In this document: positions 32,844 to 39,934 of the stretch, one piece after another
How positions within the stretch are numbered: the stretch's first letter is position 1
Layout of the letters: every line of letters starts with the position of its first letter
Assembly (NCBI GenBank): GCA_019242475.1
Contig: JAFAVK010000038.1
Span: 1-39,934 of the forward strand
Reading direction: 5' to 3'
Source of the DNA: Acidobacteriota bacterium
Lineage (GTDB): Bacteria > Acidobacteriota > Blastocatellia > Pyrinomonadales > Pyrinomonadaceae
DNA length: 39,934 nt
The notes under the pieces: generated by a model
The model's database searches: none
Told to the model about the DNA's origin: nothing
What the model saw: only the letters and a program-made list of their open reading frames with translations
Position numbers and translations under genes: made by a program

Positions 32844-34373
32844 ATGAAGTTAAAGAGATCGAGCGGGATTCTGCTCCACCCGACGAGCCTGCCGGGGCGC
32901 TTCGGCGTGGGCGATTTGGGCGGCGAGGCTTACAGGTTCGTGGACTGGCTCGCGGCGGCCGGGCAGGCGTACTGGCAGATCATGCCGCTCGGGCCGACCG
33001 GCTACGGCGACTCGCCCTACTCGGCCTTCTCGGCCTTCGCGGGCAACACCAACCTCGTGAGCCCCGAGAAGCTCGTCGAGGCGGGGCTGCTCGAAGGCTC
33101 CGACATACAGGACGCGCCCGACCTCCCCGCCGAGCGCGTCGATTACGGCAAGGTCATCGAGTACAAGCGCGGCCTGCTTGAGAAGGCTTTCGGGAACTTC
33201 ACCCGCAGGCTCAAAGAGGACGAGGGGCTGCGGCGCGACTACGAGGGCTTTGAAGGATTTGCTTCGACGTGGCTCGACGACTGGGCGCTCTTCGCGGCGC
33301 TCAAGGACGAGTACGAGGGCCGTCCGTGGAACACCTGGTCGCCGGGGCTCGCCGGGCGCGAGCCGGCGGCGGTCGGGGCCGCGCGCCAGTCCTTCGCCGA
33401 GCGCGTCGAGGCGCACAAGTTCGCGCAGTACGCCTTCTTCCAACAGTGGCTCAAGCTGAAGAAGTACGCGAACGAGCGCGGCGTCCGCGTCGTCGGCGAC
33501 ATGCCCATCTTCGTCGCGCACAACTCGGCCGACGTGTGGTCGAAGCCCGAGCTGTTCAAGCTCAAAGAAGACGGCTCGCCGTCGGTGGTCGCGGGCGTGC
33601 CGCCCGACGCCTTCAGCGCGACGGGGCAGCTCTGGGGGAACCCGATTTACGACTGGGAGCGGATGCGCGGGGACGGCTTCGCGTGGTGGGTCGCGCGCGT
33701 GCGCGAGACTTTGAAGATCGTGGACGTGGTGCGGCTCGACCACTTCCGCGGCTTCGCGGCCTTCTGGGAGGTGCCGGCCGAGCACGAGACGGCCGAGCAC
33801 GGCCGCTGGGTCGAGGCGCCCGGCCGCGACGTCTTTCGCGCGATGAAGGACGCGCTCGGCGACGACCTGCCCATCGTCGCCGAAGACCTCGGCACCATCA
33901 CGCCCGACGTGCACGCCCTGCGCGACGAGCTCCGCTTCCCAGGCATGCGCGTCCTCCAGTTCGCCTTCGGCGGCGACCCGCACGACACGCACCTTCCGCA
34001 CGAGTACGTCCACAACACCGTCGCCTACACGGGGACGCACGACAACGACACCGTCGTCGGCTGGTTCCGGCAACGCTCGCGCGACGACGCCTCCGAAGGC
34101 GAGAGGCGCGAGCGCGCGCTCTGCCTGAAGTACCTCGGCGCGGACGGCCGCGAGATCAACTGGGACTTCATCCGCGCCGCGCAGATGTCGGTCGCCGTCC
34201 TCTCCGTCGCGCAGCTTCAGGACGTGCTCGGCCTCGGCTCCGCGGCGCGCATGAACACGCCCGCCAGCACCGAGGGCAACTGGAACTGGCGCTACACGCA
34301 AGGGGCGCTCACCGACGAACTCGCGGCCCGACTCCGCGAGATGACGTGGATGTACGGTAGGCTCAACGACTAG
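32844..34373 (+). CDS. malQ: 4-alpha-glucanotransferase (amylomaltase, GH77)
   Basis: 509 residues, the normal size for short bacterial amylomaltases. Cytoplasmic enzyme moving maltosyl and longer units between alpha-glucans. Motifs: SSGILLHPTSLPGRFGVGDLG at the start, YWQIMPLGPTGYGDSPYSAFSAFAGN, GDMPIFVAHNSADVW, nucleophile Asp in VVRLDHFRGF, acid/base Glu in IVAEDLGTI, and Asp in TGTHDNDT. The end RMNTPASTEGNWNWR is also typical. A good ribosome site (AGAGGGAAG) precedes the ATG. Last gene of the + strand set; it converges with GlgX, and the ~27-nt gap holds only a small CCGC/GCGG hairpin. Confidence 0.96.
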   Translation: MKLKRSSGILLHPTSLPGRFGVGDLGGEAYRFVDWLAAAGQAYWQIMPLGPTGYGDSPYSAFSAFAGNTNLVSPEKLVEAGLLEGSDIQDAPDLPAERVDYGKVIEYKRGLLEKAFGNFTRRLKEDEGLRRDYEGFEGFASTWLDDWALFAALKDEYEGRPWNTWSPGLAGREPAAVGAARQSFAERVEAHKFAQYAFFQQWLKLKKYANERGVRVVGDMPIFVAHNSADVWSKPELFKLKEDGSPSVVAGVPPDAFSATGQLWGNPIYDWERMRGDGFAWWVARVRETLKIVDVVRLDHFRGFAAFWEVPAEHETAEHGRWVEAPGRDVFRAMKDALGDDLPIVAEDLGTITPDVHALRDELRFPGMRVLQFAFGGDPHDTHLPHEYVHNTVAYTGTHDNDTVVGWFRQRSRDDASEGERRERALCLKYLGADGREINWDFIRAAQMSVAVLSVAQLQDVLGLGSAARMNTPASTEGNWNWRYTQGALTDELAARLREMTWMYGRLND

Positions 34374-34400
34374 GCCCGAGGCCGCTGACGCGGCGGAGCG

Positions 34401-36869
34401 CTAGTCCTCTTCGCCGTCTTTGTCGCCCTCGCCTTGCGCCCCGTCCGCGGGGGCCTCTTCACCTTGCGTCTCTTCGACCGGCTCGGGGCGGCCGGTCGTG
34501 TCATAGTCGAGCGGCTTGAGCAGGTCGGGGGTGACGGGGCGGTGGACGCCGTCGCCCTCCGAGACCTGGCGGCTGCAAGCGCGGCAGAAGCCGTTGTCGA
34601 GCGGGACGATGGTGCCCGCGTTGGCGCAGTAGACCGACTCGACCGGAGGCTCTTCGTCGTAGAGGGCGGGCGTCTCGGGGATGGCGGGCGCCGCCTGTTC
34701 GGCCCCCTTCGACTCGCCCTCCGGCACGCCCTCGCCGCCCGGCTCCAGGCGGAAGAGCGCGAGCGAGCGCGCCTCGACGCGGTAGCTGCCGCCGCCGCGC
34801 GTCGTCTTGCTGCGGGTGCGCCGCCGGCCGAAGCTCTCGCGCGTGTCGAGCAGTTGCTCCCAACTGTCGCCCGCGCGGTGCGCCGGCAGCGTGAAGGAGA
34901 CGGCGCGGTGGTGCGCGTTCAGAAGCAGCAGCAGCGTGTCGTCGGTCACGCGCCGGCCGCGCTCGTCCACCTCGTCGATGGCGTCGCCCGCGAGGCGCAC
35001 GGCCAGGCTGCGCGCCTGCTCGTTGCGCCAGTCGTCGTCGCTCATCTCCTGGCCGTCGGGGCGGAACCAGGAGATGTCCTTGCTCTCGGCGCCGCGCACG
35101 GCGCGCCCCTGGAAGAACTTCCGGCGGCGCAGGACGGGGTGCTGGTGGAAGATGCGTATGAGCTGGCGCGTGAACTCAAGCAGGTCGCGCCCCTGCTCGT
35201 CGGGCTCCCAGTCAACCCACGAGATTTCGTTGTCCTGGCACCAGGCGTTGTTGTTGCCCCCCTGCGTCCGCCCCATCTCGTCGCCCGCGACGAGCATCGG
35301 CACGCCCTGCGACAGCAAAAGCGTCGCGAGGAAGTTCCGCTGCTGGCGCGCGCGCATGGCGTTCACCTCGGGGTCGTCGGTCGGGCCTTCGACGCTACAG
35401 TTCCAACTGATGTTGTGGTCGTGGCCGTCGCGGTTCCCCTCCTGGTTGGCCTCGTTGTGCTTCTCGTTGTAGCTGACGAGGTCGCGCAGCGTGAACCCGT
35501 CGTGCGCGGTCACGAAGTTGATGCTGGCGTAAGGGCGCCGGCCGCTCCGCTCATATAAATCACTGCTTCCCGTCAGACGAAAAGCGAGGTCGTCGAGCTG
35601 CCCCGGGTCGCCGCGCCAGAAGCTCCGCACGTTATCCCGATACACGCCGTTCCACTCGGCCCACAGGACTGGGAAGTTACCGACCTGGTAGCCGCCCTCG
35701 CCCAAGTCCCAGGGCTCGGCGATGAGCTTCACCTGCGAGAGCACGGGGTCTTGGTGGATGATGTCGAAGAAGGAGCCGAGGCGGTCAACGTCGTGCAGCT
35801 CGCGCGCGAGCGCCGAGGCGAGGTCGAAGCGGAAGCCGTCCACGTGCATCTCCAGCGCCCAGTAGCGCAGGGAGTCCATGATGAGTTGCAGCGTGCGCGG
35901 GTGCACCATGTTGAGGGTGTTGCCGCAGCCGGTGAAGTCCATGTAGTAGCGCGGCTGGCTGTGGACGAGCCGGTAGTAGGCGGCGTTGTCGATGCCGCGG
36001 AAGGCGAGCGTCGGGCCGAAGTGGTTCCCCTCGCCCGTGTGGTTGTAGACGACGTCGAGAATAACTTCGATGCCCTCGCGGTGGAGGGTCTTGACCATCG
36101 TCTTGAACTCCGAGACCTGCTGCCCACGCGTCCCCGTCGAGGAGTAGCGCACGTCGGGCGCGAAGAAGCCGACGGAGTTGTAGCCCCAGTAGTTCGTGAG
36201 TCCGCGGTCTTGAATGAACTTGTCGGAGACGAACTGGTGGACGGGCATCAGCTCGACCGCGGTCACGCCGAGCGCGTGCAGGTACTCGACGGCGGCCGGG
36301 TGCGCGAGCCCCGCGTAGGTGCCGCGCAGCTCCTCGGGCACCTCGGGGTGGCGCATGGTGAAGCCCTTGACGTGCAGCTCGTAGATGAGCGTCCTGTGCC
36401 AGGGCGTCCGGGGGCGCGCGTCGTCGCCCCAGCTAAACGCGGGGTCTACGACGACGCACTTGGGGACGAAGGGCGCGCTGTCGCGCTCGTCGAAGGAGAG
36501 GTCGGCATCCTCGCTCCCGAGGGTGTAGCCGAAGACCGAGTCGTCCCAGGCGACGGTGCTGGCGATGGCCTTGACGTAGGGGTCTACGAGGAGCTTGTGC
36601 GGGTTGAAGCGGTGTCCGGCCTGCGGCTCGTAGGGGCCGTGGACGCGGTAGCCGTAGAGCTGACCGGGCCGCGCCTCGGGCAGGTACGCGTGCCAGACGA
36701 GGTCTGTGCGTTCGGTCAGTTGGACGCGCGCCGTCTCGCGCGCGGGGTCTTCGGCGTCGTAGAGACACAGTTCGACCGCCGTCGCGTGCTCGGAGAAGAG
36801 CGCGAAGTTGACGCCCGCGCCGTCCCACGTCGCGCCCAGCGGGTAGGGCTGCCCGGGCCAGACTTGCAT
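34401..36869 (-). CDS. glgX: Glycogen debranching enzyme GlgX with a C-terminal Cys-containing tail
   Basis: 822 residues; the usual GlgX/isoamylase-like enzyme is ~660-720. CBM48-like N-terminus ([20 protein letters not shown]), barrel motifs [35 protein letters not shown], nucleophile D349 in [10 protein letters not shown], acid/base E385 in LIAEPWDLG, and [15 protein letters not shown]. It cuts alpha-1,6 branches. After the C-terminal beta domain comes a ~100-residue addition with Cys748, Cys762 and Cys765 ([15 protein letters not shown]). It looks like a zinc ribbon whose second Cys has become Ala, then a very acidic tail. ATG preceded by AGGAG at 8 nt. It follows TreY and TreZ on the same strand, as is common for treY-treZ-glgX groups. 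Confidence 0.93.
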   Translation of the reverse strand: MQVWPGQPYPLGATWDGAGVNFALFSEHATAVELCLYDAEDPARETARVQLTERTDLVWHAYLPEARPGQLYGYRVHGPYEPQAGHRFNPHKLLVDPYVKAIASTVAWDDSVFGYTLGSEDADLSFDERDSAPFVPKCVVVDPAFSWGDDARPRTPWHRTLIYELHVKGFTMRHPEVPEELRGTYAGLAHPAAVEYLHALGVTAVELMPVHQFVSDKFIQDRGLTNYWGYNSVGFFAPDVRYSSTGTRGQQVSEFKTMVKTLHREGIEVILDVVYNHTGEGNHFGPTLAFRGIDNAAYYRLVHSQPRYYMDFTGCGNTLNMVHPRTLQLIMDSLRYWALEMHVDGFRFDLASALARELHDVDRLGSFFDIIHQDPVLSQVKLIAEPWDLGEGGYQVGNFPVLWAEWNGVYRDNVRSFWRGDPGQLDDLAFRLTGSSDLYERSGRRPYASINFVTAHDGFTLRDLVSYNEKHNEANQEGNRDGHDHNISWNCSVEGPTDDPEVNAMRARQQRNFLATLLLSQGVPMLVAGDEMGRTQGGNNNAWCQDNEISWVDWEPDEQGRDLLEFTRQLIRIFHQHPVLRRRKFFQGRAVRGAESKDISWFRPDGQEMSDDDWRNEQARSLAVRLAGDAIDEVDERGRRVTDDTLLLLLNAHHRAVSFTLPAHRAGDSWEQLLDTRESFGRRRTRSKTTRGGGSYRVEARSLALFRLEPGGEGVPEGESKGAEQAAPAIPETPALYDEEPPVESVYCANAGTIVPLDNGFCRACSRQVSEGDGVHRPVTPDLLKPLDYDTTGRPEPVEETQGEEAPADGAQGEGDKDGEED

Positions 36870-36892
36870 TCAGTGCTCCTGGAAGAAGTGAT

Positions 36893-36958
36893 GAATGATG
36901 AGTGATGCATGATGAATACGGCTTCGTCGTCATATTCATCATGCATCACTCATCATTC
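36893..36958. repeat. Border palindrome, GATGAAT-word family, copy 3
   Basis: Perfect 26-bp arms (36893-36918 and 36933-36958) with a 14-nt centre. The right arm contains the TGA stop of the TreZ gene (36953-36955). The left arm lies just upstream of the GlgX start. Confidence 0.92.
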
Positions 36959-38845
36959 TGCATTAACGTAGAGCGCCGCGCCCCAGCCGGCGAGTTCGAT
37001 TGACTGCTCGCCTTCGACGCGCGCGGGCGGCGCGGGCCGCAAAGCATCGCCGTAGCGTGCGCCGCCGCTCCACAGTGCGAGTCGCCACGCGCCTTCCGCC
37101 GGAGGCACGGGCCGGGCTTCGTGTGAGAGGTTGCTGAGGAGGATAGCACGCGCGCCCGTCTCGTCGCCGCGCTCGATTGTGAGCCAGCGTCTGTCTTCGT
37201 CGAAGCGGACGCGCGTGCGCGTCTTGTCGCAGTTCGAGAGGGACGCGTGCGCGCGGCGGAGCGCGAGCAGGTCGCGGTAGAAGGCGAGCATGCCGGCGTG
37301 TGGCTGCTCGCCCAGGCAGTCCCAGTTGAGCTTCGAGCGGACGAAAGTGATCTCGGACTGCGGGTCGGAGAAGCCGCCGAGGGTCGATTCGGTCTCGCCC
37401 TCTTCGCGGACGAAGGAGTCGTACTCCTCCATCCGGCCCACGCGCACGGCGCGCCCCAGCTCCGGGTCTGTGTGGCTCGTGAAGTAGAGAAAGGGCGCGC
37501 GCTCCGCCCACTCCTCGCCCATGAAGAGCATCGGCACGTTCGGCGCGCCGCACAGGAGGATCGCCGCCGCGAGCCTCTGCCGCGCCGGCTCGACGAGGCG
37601 CGAGAGGCGGTCGCCCCAGTAGCCGTTGGCGATCTGGTCGTGATTCTGGATGCAGACGACGAACTGCTCGCCCGGCCTTTCGACCGACCGCGTGCCGTGG
37701 CACCTGCCGCGGAAGACGGACTGCTGACCGCAGTAGACGAAGCCCTCCTCAATCGCCTTCGCCAAATCCCCCACGCGCCCGAAGTCTGCGAAGTAGCCGC
37801 GGTCGGCCCTCGTCAAGATTGCATGAAGCGAATGGTGAAAGTCGTCGCTCCACTGCGCGTCGAGCCCCAAGCCCCCTTCCGCCGAAGGCTTGAGGACGCG
37901 CACGTCGTTGAGGTCGCTCTCGGCGATGAGGTGGGCCGTGCGCCCGAGGGCGCGGGCCTGCGCGTGGAACTCTTCGGCGAGTTGTCGGAGGAGGTGTCTC
38001 TCGGACGTGTCCACGATGGCGTGGACGGCGTCGAGCCGCAGGCCGTCCACGTGGTACTCGGTCAGCCAGTAGAGCGCGTTCTCGACGAAGTAGCGGCGGA
38101 CGCCCTCCGCGCCCCCGCCGTCGAAGTTGAGCCCCGCGCCCCACGGCGACTTGTGCGCCTCGCTGTAGAGCGGCATGAACTCGCCCGCGTAGTTGCCCTC
38201 GGGGCCGAGGTGGTTGTAGACGACATCCAGGATGAAGGCGAGCCCCGCGCGGTGGCACGCGTCGATGAGTTTCTTCAGGCCGTCGGGGCCGCCGTAGGTG
38301 GACTGCGGCGCGTAGAGGTGCGCGCCGTCGTAGCCCCAGTTGCGCGCGCCGGGGAACTCTGCGACGGGCATCAACTCGACCGCGGTGATGCCGAGCGACT
38401 TCAAGTGTTCGAGCTTCGGAATGATAGATTCAAACGTGCCCTCGGGCGTGAACGTCCCCGTGTGCAGCTCGTAGACGACGTAGTCCTTAAGCTCGATTCC
38501 CTTCCAATCCCTGTCCGTCCACTCGAACCCGTCGGGCGCGACGACGCGCGAAGGGCCGTGCACGCCCGCGGGCTGGAAGCGCGAGACGGGGTCGGGCCGC
38601 TCGTTCCCGTTCACCACGTAGAAGTAGTCCGCGCCCGCGGCGACTCCGGGCACGCGCGCCTCGAAGGCGCCCCCGCCGACCTCTTCCAGAGGGAACGTGC
38701 GCGGCCCTTCGCCCAACACTTTCACCTCAAGGCCCTCGGCCCGCGGCGCCCACACGCGGAAGACGGTGCTCCCGTCCGCCTGCGGCCGCGCGCCGAAGCG
38801 CAGCTCCCACGCCGCCGTCTCGACTTCCCTCACCACCGTCGTCAT
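36953..38845 (-). CDS. treZ: Malto-oligosyltrehalose trehalohydrolase (TreZ, paired with TreY)
   Basis: 630 residues. Cleaves the bond next to the trehalose unit made by TreY, releasing trehalose. N-terminal CBM48-like domain (STVFRVWAPRAEGLEVKVLG), then the barrel: YELHTGTFTPEGTFESI, ELMPVAEFPGARNWGYDG, DVVYNHLGPEGNYAGEF, nucleophile D272 in GLRLDAVHAI, acid/base E309 in LIAESDLND, D403 in NHDQIANGYWG. LNWD and the C-terminal beta domain complete it. Start ATG with AAGGGGGAAGGG just upstream, 15 nt after the TreY stop. The adjacency to TreY makes this the canonical TreZ. Its stop is provided by a border palindrome. Confidence 0.93.
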   Translation of the reverse strand: MTTVVREVETAAWELRFGARPQADGSTVFRVWAPRAEGLEVKVLGEGPRTFPLEEVGGGAFEARVPGVAAGADYFYVVNGNERPDPVSRFQPAGVHGPSRVVAPDGFEWTDRDWKGIELKDYVVYELHTGTFTPEGTFESIIPKLEHLKSLGITAVELMPVAEFPGARNWGYDGAHLYAPQSTYGGPDGLKKLIDACHRAGLAFILDVVYNHLGPEGNYAGEFMPLYSEAHKSPWGAGLNFDGGGAEGVRRYFVENALYWLTEYHVDGLRLDAVHAIVDTSERHLLRQLAEEFHAQARALGRTAHLIAESDLNDVRVLKPSAEGGLGLDAQWSDDFHHSLHAILTRADRGYFADFGRVGDLAKAIEEGFVYCGQQSVFRGRCHGTRSVERPGEQFVVCIQNHDQIANGYWGDRLSRLVEPARQRLAAAILLCGAPNVPMLFMGEEWAERAPFLYFTSHTDPELGRAVRVGRMEEYDSFVREEGETESTLGGFSDPQSEITFVRSKLNWDCLGEQPHAGMLAFYRDLLALRRAHASLSNCDKTRTRVRFDEDRRWLTIERGDETGARAILLSNLSHEARPVPPAEGAWRLALWSGGARYGDALRPAPPARVEGEQSIELAGWGAALYVNAE

Positions 38846-38860
38846 CCCTTCCCCCTTGAA

Positions 38861-39934
38861 CTACTCTCCGACGCGCGCCAGCAGCGCCACCGGCAGCGGC
38901 GACAGAATCTCTCCGACCGGCAGCACGCCGTCGCGTGTCTCGAACTCGCGACCCGTGAGCACGTCGCGGAAGCGCACGCCCTCGACGCCTTCGAGGTGGA
39001 GCGCCGTGCCGCCCCACACTTCCCGCTTGAGACCGAGTGCGCCTTCGCGCCCGACGCCGAGGCGCGTGAAGAAGCGCGAGGCGACGACCACGCAGGCGTC
39101 GCCTTCGAGCGCGCGCGCGAATGAGACGACGTTGTCGGCGCGGCGGCCCGACGCGCTGAGCGGCAGGTACTCGCCGCGCGCGAAAAGTTCCGCGCGCTCG
39201 CGCCGGAAGTTGAGCGCGCGCGACGTGACGTACAGCTTGACGCGGCCGTCCTCAGGCTGTTCGAGCAAGCCCCCGACGAACTCCGAAACGTCGCCCCCTC
39301 CAACTTCACGCAGCGACGCGAGGAGCCGACGGCGCAGCCCGTAGTCAACCGGCCGGCGGTTGTCGGGGTCAACCAGCGTGAACGCCCAAAGCTCCGTGCC
39401 CTGGTAGAAGTCGGGCACGCCGGGCGCCGCCGTCTTCAGCAGCGTCTGCGAGAGCGAGTTGAGGAGCCCCGCGCGCGTCGGGAGTCTCTGGAACTCTTCG
39501 AAGTCGCGGATGAAATTGCCGCTGGCCGAAGGGTCGAGGAGCGAAGCGACGAAGTCCGAGACGGCGCGCTCGTACTCCTCGTTCGGGTTGATCCAGCTCG
39601 TGTGGAGCTTCGCCTCCTTCAGAGCCTTCTGCATGTACTCCTGCAAGCGGCGCGTGTAGTCCCCGCGGTTCTCATCCGTTAAGCCTGCGAGCGGCCAGGT
39701 GCCGACGAGCGTCTGGTAGATTAAATATTCCTCGTTCGCGTCGGGCGCCGCGGCGCCTTCGAGGCTCGCCTTCAGCCCGCGGTTCGACTCGCGCCAGCGG
39801 TGGAGCGCGCGGTTCCACTCTTCGGGAATCTCGGAGAGGACGTTGATGCGCGCGCGCGTGTCCTCGCCGCGCTTGGTGTCGTGCGTCGAGGTGGCCGAGA
39901 GCGTGTGCGGCCAGGTCTCCTGCCGGTCGCGGTT
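38861..39934 (-). CDS. treY: Malto-oligosyltrehalose synthase (TreY), N-terminal part beyond the window
   Basis: The frame is open to the right edge, giving the last 357 residues of an enzyme normally ~800-950 long. TreY converts the reducing end of maltooligosaccharides to a trehalose unit. Diagnostic pieces: LSATSTHDTKRGEDTRARI near the edge, EIPEEWNRAL, EYLIYQTLVGTWPL, KAKLHTSW-like KEAKLHTSWINPNEEYE, GVPDFYQGTELWAFTLVDPDNRRPVDY and the C-terminal beta domain (LYVTSRALNFRRERAELF). The full protein start is not in the window. Apparent Met starts such as the one at 39646 are internal. Confidence 0.95.
   Translation of the reverse strand, partial: NRDRQETWPHTLSATSTHDTKRGEDTRARINVLSEIPEEWNRALHRWRESNRGLKASLEGAAAPDANEEYLIYQTLVGTWPLAGLTDENRGDYTRRLQEYMQKALKEAKLHTSWINPNEEYERAVSDFVASLLDPSASGNFIRDFEEFQRLPTRAGLLNSLSQTLLKTAAPGVPDFYQGTELWAFTLVDPDNRRPVDYGLRRRLLASLREVGGGDVSEFVGGLLEQPEDGRVKLYVTSRALNFRRERAELFARGEYLPLSASGRRADNVVSFARALEGDACVVVASRFFTRLGVGREGALGLKREVWGGTALHLEGVEGVRFRDVLTGREFETRDGVLPVGEILSPLPVALLARVGE

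Noticed and set aside
38861..39646. Treating the frame beginning at 39646 as a separate short TreY-like gene
   Set aside because: The same frame stays open to the right edge and contains further TreY motifs, so the Met at 39646 is internal.

Overview
The window is about 40 kb of GC-rich DNA (roughly two-thirds G+C by eye). It reads as chromosomal sequence from an Acidobacteriota bacterium, most plausibly of the Blastocatellia type. This placement is inference, based on an Oar-like TonB receptor with an N-terminal carboxypeptidase-regulatory-like domain, a neighbouring DUF5666-type protein, the respiratory gene set and the trehalose/glycogen gene set. No rRNA, tRNA, CRISPR, phage or transposase gene was seen. 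The first ~190 bases do not fit: on the + strand they read as the C-terminus of an actinobacterial-style LytR/CpsA/Psr protein. They join the 3'-truncated receptor gene inside a low-complexity CCG/GGC tract, so the left edge looks chimeric.

Layout. 1-4.7 kb: truncated receptor, DUF5666-like secreted protein and a small disordered protein, all on the minus strand. 4.9-15.8 kb: a formate/nitrite-type channel, then (transcribed right to left from 15.8 kb) a tight ten-gene unit. That unit runs PQQ alcohol dehydrogenase with the DxD lanthanide signature, MoxJ/XoxJ-type binding protein, lipoprotein cytochrome c, cytochrome oxidase subunits II (with fused cytochrome c), I and III, a small membrane protein, CtaG-like assembly factor, second cytochrome c, and YVTN beta-propeller. 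Together they could carry electrons from periplasmic alcohol oxidation through cytochrome c to oxygen. A promoter, a three-way-junction RNA and a strong intrinsic terminator lie ahead of the unit. 16.2-25.8 kb: housekeeping genes (pseudouridine synthase, CvpA-CAP fusion, SDR, CoA-binding protein, M48 protease, RmlD-like reductase, J-domain protein and several unknowns). 25.9-39.9 kb: HrpB helicase and a glycogen/trehalose block with two TreZ-like enzymes, an amylo-1,6-glucosidase, MalQ, GlgX and TreY. TreY runs off the right edge.

The most unusual signal is a set of about twelve palindromic elements at gene borders. They are built from short, relatively AT-rich repeated words (GGCAAAA, GATGAAT, GAACGATGAACTGAA, GGCAGTA, AATTTGAAA, GGAGAGACGGGG). 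They often carry the start or stop codon of the adjoining gene. In three genes of the respiratory unit the same GGCAAAA palindrome begins at an ATGA or GTGA stop/start overlap. It encodes the whole N-terminal export signal: one arm gives a Lys/Gly-rich n-region and the other gives the hydrophobic core containing FAFCLLPFA. Another element lies in frame inside the pseudouridine synthase just before its catalytic motif. Subunit I of the oxidase also has Asn and Gln where the canonical D- and K-channel residues (Asp and Lys) are expected.
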